A program made the translations under genes and the position numbers. Positions 6,085 through 8,983 of a stretch of DNA of 8,983 bases are shown in pieces. Origin of the DNA: Nitrosomonadales bacterium (lineage in GTDB: Bacteria; Pseudomonadota; Gammaproteobacteria; Burkholderiales; SG8-41); contig VFLF01000738.1 in the NCBI GenBank assembly GCA_009885185.1, positions 1 through 8,983 of the forward strand, written 5' to 3'. Under the pieces are notes generated by a model. The model was not told where the DNA came from and searched no databases. It saw only the letters and a program-made list of their open reading frames with translations. Position 1 is the first letter of the stretch, and each line of letters starts with the position of its first letter.

Positions 6085-7242
6085 ATGATGAACGACAATG
6101 CATTTCTCGAATGGCCCTTCTTCGATGCTTCGCACCGGCGTCTCGCCGGCGAACTCGAAGCCTGGGTCAACACCCACCGCCACGCGCTCGAAGCCGAAGG
6201 CATGGACGAAGCTACGGCAGTTCGCGCCATCGCGCGCCTGCTGGGTGACGGCGGCTGGCTGCGTTATCTGCACCCGGCCACGCACGGCGCGCGCGTGGAT
6301 GTGCGCAGCCTGTGCGTGATACGCGACGTGCTCGCGCGTTGCTCGGGGCTGGCGGATTGCACCTTTGCCATGCAGGGGCTGGGCGCGGTGCCCCTCGTGT
6401 TGTTTGGCACCCCTGCGCAACAGGCTGCGTACCTGCCGCGCATCGCCGAGGGGGCGTGCATCACTGGCTTTTGTTTGTCCGAGTCCGAAGCGGGCTCAGA
6501 TGTATCGGCCTTGCAAACCAGCGCGCGGCGCGATGGCAACAATTTCCTGCTGAATGGCCGTAAGACGTGGATCTCCAACGCCGGCGTCGCGCACGCCTAC
6601 ATCGTGTTCGCGCGCACCGGTGAAGCGCCAGGCGCGAAAGGCTTGTCCGCATTCGTGGTCGATGCCGGCACGCCGGGCTTAAGCGTGCCCGAATCGATCA
6701 ACGTGGTCGCGCCACATGTCATTGGCACCGTCGCGTTCGACAACTGCCGCGTGCCCGCGAGTCAAATGCTCGGCAATCCGGGCGATGGGTTCAAAGTGGC
6801 GATGGCCACGCTCGACGTGATGCGCGCCACCGTCGGCGCGGCGGCCTTGGGCTTTGCACGCCGCGCGCTCGCCGAGGCGCGCACCCACGTGAAAGCGCGC
6901 AAGGTCTTCGGCCAGGCACTGGCGCAGTTTCAGGCCACGCAAATGCGCATCGCCGACATGGCGCTCGACGTCGATACCGCCGCGCTGCTGGTCTACCGCG
7001 CGGCATGGACCAAAGACACCCTGCGCGACCGCGTCACCCTCGAAGCCTCCATGGCCAAACTGCACGCCACCGAAGCCGCGCAGCGCGTCATCGACTCGGC
7101 GGTGCAGTTGTTCGGCGGCCTGGGTGTCACCGTCGGCAGCACTGTCGAGCGGCTGTATCGCGAGATACGCCCGCTGCGGATTTACGAAGGCGCCAGCGAA
7201 ATACAGAAACTGATTATTGGCGGGCAGGTGTTGGGGAAGTAG
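6085..7242 (+). CDS. Acyl-CoA dehydrogenase (FAD flavoprotein)
   Basis: A 385-residue acyl-CoA dehydrogenase that introduces an alpha,beta double bond into an acyl-CoA and passes electrons to electron-transfer flavoprotein. The helical N-terminal domain covers about residues 1-120. The FAD/substrate signature [13 protein letters not shown] (130-142) fits the first family pattern, [11 protein letters not shown] (157-167) begins the beta domain, and [22 protein letters not shown] (341-362) is the C-terminal FAD-contact region. The catalytic base is Glu368 in IYEGASEIQ (366-374), the position used by medium- and short-chain enzymes. Length is normal. Two ATGs in tandem (6085, 6088) precede NDNAFLEW, with no strong ribosome binding site, so either may be used. 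It diverges from the SDR/crotonase pair, and with them it gives the first three steps of a beta-oxidation-like sequence. A role on a cyclic or aromatic-derived acyl-CoA is suggested by the neighbours, not proven. Confidence 0.93.
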   Translation: MMNDNAFLEWPFFDASHRRLAGELEAWVNTHRHALEAEGMDEATAVRAIARLLGDGGWLRYLHPATHGARVDVRSLCVIRDVLARCSGLADCTFAMQGLGAVPLVLFGTPAQQAAYLPRIAEGACITGFCLSESEAGSDVSALQTSARRDGNNFLLNGRKTWISNAGVAHAYIVFARTGEAPGAKGLSAFVVDAGTPGLSVPESINVVAPHVIGTVAFDNCRVPASQMLGNPGDGFKVAMATLDVMRATVGAAALGFARRALAEARTHVKARKVFGQALAQFQATQMRIADMALDVDTAALLVYRAAWTKDTLRDRVTLEASMAKLHATEAAQRVIDSAVQLFGGLGVTVGSTVERLYREIRPLRIYEGASEIQKLIIGGQVLGK

Positions 7243-7280
7243 TTGTTGTGCCGTGCGATGTTACGTTCAATTTGCGGGAT

Positions 7281-7310
7281 GGGCAGACCTGCCCTGAGCA
7301 TGTCGAAGGG
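7281..7310. repeat. Fragment of a dispersed CCTGAGC-TGTCGAAGGG repeat
   Basis: A GGGCAG AC CTGCCC mini-palindrome (7281-7294) runs into CCCTGAGCATGTCGAAGGG (7292-7310). The latter is nearly identical to a short element found between genes in many proteobacteria, often written CCTTCGACAAGCTCAGG. It marks the gap after the acyl-CoA dehydrogenase gene as non-coding, which argues against starting the next gene at the upstream TTG at 7243 or the ATGs before 7366. Confidence 0.45.
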
Positions 7311-7365
7311 CGCAGCGTTTTCACGCTACATCTGCTCAATGACAGCATCGATTGGTATAGCAAAT

Positions 7366-8252
7366 ATGTCCAACAGAAAAAAGAAGAGGATGTCCCGAGT
7401 TAGGCGCGAAACCACGTCGACAAACGGCCCTTCAACTCAGTACAAGGAGCGCATAGAAGTGCTCGACAACGTGGTGCGACATTGCATAACCGTATCGCGT
7501 GCATGTGCGGGGATACCGTCGCCGACGGGGGCGCATTTCTATGCCTCAGTGCTCTTTACATCGCTCTGCTCTCGGGCGGTAACACTGGCGATAGTGGCAC
7601 CCCACAGTCGATGGGCGAAAACTGTGATCGAACACTGGGACTACTCCTCTATCGCCGGCATAGTGAGGTCAATATTGGAAGTGCGACTCGCATTCTTCTA
7701 CCTTTGTGTTGAAAAATGTTCACAAGAGGAATGGCATTGCCGATGGAACCTGTTCAACCTTCACGACTGCACCAGTCGACTCCAGCTTTTCCAGGAAATG
7801 CCGAGAGGAGAAAGCCAGGTCAAAGGCTTTGAAAAACAAGCGGAAGAACTGCGTGCCCGCCTTATGAACAATTCGTTCTTTACAGTTTTGCCCGAAAAAC
7901 TCCGAAATCAGCTGATAAAAAGAAGAAACGCGTATTTGTGTTCATTAGAGGAGATCGCCGTTCGTGCCTCTGTTGATTTGCAGACATTCCGCTGGTTATA
8001 CAAGCTGTTCTCAAGTCAGGTCCATGGGCTTCCCATGTCGTTTTATCGAATGGACGAGCAAAATCGAGGGTGTGGTGTCCATAGCGAATCGGAAGAGTTC
8101 TATACTCGCCTATGCCTTTCGTCGCGACCGTGCTGCTCACCGCTGCGCGCGACGAAATGAAAAATCTGTTTGACGACGTAAAAGGCATTCCCGCGGACAA
8201 ACTAGCCCTTCCATTGGTTGGGCCTAAGTTCGAACTGCGCAATACCAGTTAA
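7366..8252 (+). pseudogene. Unrecognised helical protein, apparently frameshifted near its 3' end
   Basis: I do not recognise this gene with confidence. From the ATG at 7366 the frame gives 264 residues and stops at 8158-8160. The product has a basic N-terminus (MSNRKKKRMSRVRRE), a mostly helical body, and an RSILEVRLAFFYL stretch (101-113) with the R-S-x-x-E pattern of DUF5677-like proteins; that match is weak. After FYTR (245-248) the sequence turns into Cys/Ser-rich text of low plausibility. A second frame takes over with protein-like sequence, from the ATG at 8112 to a TAA at 8250-8252: MPFVATVLLTAARDEMKNLF then DDVKGIPADKLALPLVGPKF. That frame has a stop at 8082-8084, so one missing base (or two extra) between 8085 and about 8115 would explain it. 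Codon use is more mixed and less GC-rich than in the genes to the left. The start is uncertain, with no clear ribosome binding site. Confidence 0.6.
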
Positions 8253-8461
8253 GTAAGTACTCGTCGCACTAGTGCGCATCCTCGCTGACCGTAACCGACA
8301 CAGGGCCAAGTCCAGATTCGTTGCATATCCTCGGTGAGAGGACTGCGAGCACCAGGCACGCAGGAAAGCCGGGCTCGAGTCGTTCACCATCGTACGATAA
8401 TGAACGACTCCTTGCGTACCCGCGTACGCACCCCGCGACGGATGCGATCCCGCGACGTCGA
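8253..8461. other. Intergenic stretch with palindromes, no supported gene
   Basis: About 210 bases separate the broken + gene from the small - gene. Open frames here on both strands lack ribosome binding sites and look compositionally like chance. Besides the larger inverted repeat at 8377-8410, it holds a perfect 12-base palindrome, CGCACTAGTGCG (8265-8276). Confidence 0.5.
8377..8410. repeat. 34-base near-perfect inverted repeat
   Basis: GAGTCGTTCA (8377-8386) pairs exactly with TGAACGACTC (8401-8410), and between them ATCGTACGAT (8389-8398) is itself a perfect palindrome. Only the flanking CC and AA pairs (8387-8388, 8399-8400) break the symmetry. It lies 51 bases beyond the stop of the small - gene. 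With no T-run it is not a textbook terminator. A dimeric-protein binding site, a recombination site or a remnant of a mobile element are alternatives. Confidence 0.72.
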
Positions 8462-8641
8462 TCAGGGCTTGGGGATCTTGATTTTGTTCGCGTCGTCGAG
8501 CTTGGCGGTTTCGAGATCTTCGGAAAACACGTTGGGACAGGCAAAGCCGGCGGTGGCAAAGAATAACGAATATTGACCGAGACGGCGGAGCGTTGCCATG
8601 CCGCCGGATGGCGGGCTTCCGCTGGTTTTTTCAAAAGTCAT
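8462..8641 (-). CDS. Small hypothetical protein (59 aa) with hydrophobic segment
   Basis: I do not recognise this protein. The ATG at 8641 is preceded by GGAG with a 6-base gap, an excellent ribosome binding site, and the frame runs 59 residues to a TGA at 8462-8464. The product starts MTFEKTSGSPPSGG, continues MATLRRLGQYSLFFATAGFA with a hydrophobic stretch (about residues 24-39) after two arginines, and ends with a charged tail EDLETAKLDDANKIKIPKP. Met15 could be an alternative start, giving a 45-residue protein with a signal-peptide-like N-terminus, but it has no comparable ribosome binding site. Membrane attachment or export is possible. A small - ORF ends 39 bases upstream. The start codon lies in a hairpin stem (see 8638-8668). 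Confidence 0.45.
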   Translation of the reverse strand: MTFEKTSGSPPSGGMATLRRLGQYSLFFATAGFACPNVFSEDLETAKLDDANKIKIPKP

Positions 8642-8668
8642 CGTGATCTCCAGAATGAACCACGATGA
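8638..8668 (-). promoter_or_regulatory. Hairpin over the start of the 59-aa gene, with the RBS in its loop
   Basis: On the - strand TCATCGTG (8668-8661) pairs exactly with CACGATGA (8645-8638), leaving a 15-base loop. The right arm contains the ATG start codon, and the loop contains the GGAG ribosome binding site (8651-8648). Such a stem in the mRNA could limit initiation. An 8-bp match of this kind can occur by chance. Confidence 0.4.
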
Positions 8669-8680
8669 TCGCTTCGCGGC

Positions 8681-8887
8681 TTAGCGTCGTTGCAGTATGC
8701 GCCTTCTACCTGCCACCAACCGTACGCCGTAACACATAAGTGCAAATAAAAGCTCAAAGGGGAGCGCACTCGATGCCGCAGGTTTTAACCTGACCAGTAA
8801 TAAAGTGGGTGTCAGGCCGGTGAGAACCTGACTCGAAGCGTCCGCCCGTACCTCCGGCCACTCTGGGTAACGCGCTTCTTTGAGCAT
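8681..8887 (-). CDS. Doubtful small membrane-like ORF (68 aa)
   Basis: An ORF of 68 residues from the ATG at 8887 to a TAA at 8681-8683. It is not recognised. It begins MLKEARYPEWPEVRADASSQ, has two moderately hydrophobic stretches (about 21-32 and 41-59), and ends in an Arg-rich tail (RLVAGRRRILQRR) that would suit a cytoplasmic end. A weak GGA lies 6 bases before the ATG. The case for coding is the position 39 bases ahead of the 59-aa gene on the same strand and the hydrophobic pattern. Against it are the weak start and no family resemblance. It could equally be degraded mobile-element sequence. Confidence 0.22.
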   Translation of the reverse strand: MLKEARYPEWPEVRADASSQVLTGLTPTLLLVRLKPAASSALPFELLFALMCYGVRLVAGRRRILQRR

Positions 8888-8983
8888 GCCATTTCCGCGC
8901 AACTTGCCAGTGGCGCAACGAAAGTCAAATGCTGCCGTTTGAGAGTGGTGAATTTACGAATAAATTAAAAAATAATTTTAAAA
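8888..8983. other. AT-rich right edge
   Basis: The last 40 bases are almost entirely A/T with several A and T runs, in sharp contrast to the rest of the window. It may contain the promoter of the - strand ORFs, but no good -35/-10 pair could be fixed. Confidence 0.3.

Noticed and set aside
5982..6230. 83-residue N-terminal extension of the SDR frame
   Set aside because: It has no family sequence, would overlap the start of the divergent acyl-CoA dehydrogenase gene, and the SDR fold begins naturally at MKLNGKIAVITG.
7243..7365. Extension of the unrecognised + gene back to a TTG just after the acyl-CoA dehydrogenase stop
   Set aside because: The stretch contains a dispersed non-coding repeat and no ribosome binding site. 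The ATG at 7366 is more plausible, though not certain.
8269..8634. 121-codon open frame on - overlapping the 59-aa gene
   Set aside because: It has no ribosome binding site and Pro/Ser/Arg-rich text; the other frame has a good GGAG site and a normal-looking product.
1..8983. CRISPR array, tRNA, rRNA or complete insertion sequence
   Set aside because: I saw no regularly spaced repeats, no tRNA cloverleaf or rRNA sequence, and no transposase motif in any frame.

Overview
The window reads like chromosomal DNA of a GC-rich betaproteobacterium, probably Burkholderiales or a relative. The argument is the pair of Bug/TctC-type solute receptors, a family greatly expanded in that group, set among CoA-thioester catabolic genes with strong G/C third-position preference. 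This is inference from family content; no rRNA or marker gene is present.

Left part (1-4119, all on +): the 3' portion of a Bug receptor gene cut by the window edge, an MmgE/PrpD-family gene 30 bases downstream, a 200-base gap with a perfect 33-bp inverted repeat and a weak promoter candidate, a crotonase-superfamily (enoyl-CoA hydratase/isomerase-like) gene, and a complete second Bug receptor gene 14 bases after it. Together they look like a carboxylic-acid uptake and breakdown locus: periplasmic receptors bind an acid, an MmgE/PrpD enzyme acts on a hydroxy/unsaturated acid, and a crotonase acts on a CoA ester. The substrate cannot be read from the sequence, and no TctA/TctB transporter genes are in view.

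Middle part (4120-7242): after a block of hairpin repeats that closes two convergent units come a second, different crotonase gene and an SDR dehydrogenase gene (both on -), facing away from an acyl-CoA dehydrogenase gene (+) across a 103-base divergent region. The three enzyme types (acyl-CoA dehydrogenase, enoyl-CoA hydratase-like, hydroxyacyl-CoA dehydrogenase-like SDR) are those of a beta-oxidation-like lower pathway. The SDR resembles BadH, and the set resembles clusters for alicyclic or aromatic acyl-CoA breakdown. Both crotonases lack the two classical catalytic glutamates, so a plain hydratase label is uncertain for each.

Right part (7243-8983): the character changes. Base composition looks less GC-rich, codon use is more mixed, and genes are small or damaged. 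It holds an unrecognised helical protein gene on + whose 3' end appears frameshifted, a strong 34-base inverted repeat, and two small ORFs on -. The better of these (59 aa) has a good ribosome binding site sitting in the loop of a hairpin that pairs over its own start codon. I read this as an accessory or decaying segment. No tRNA, rRNA, CRISPR array or recognisable transposase was seen.
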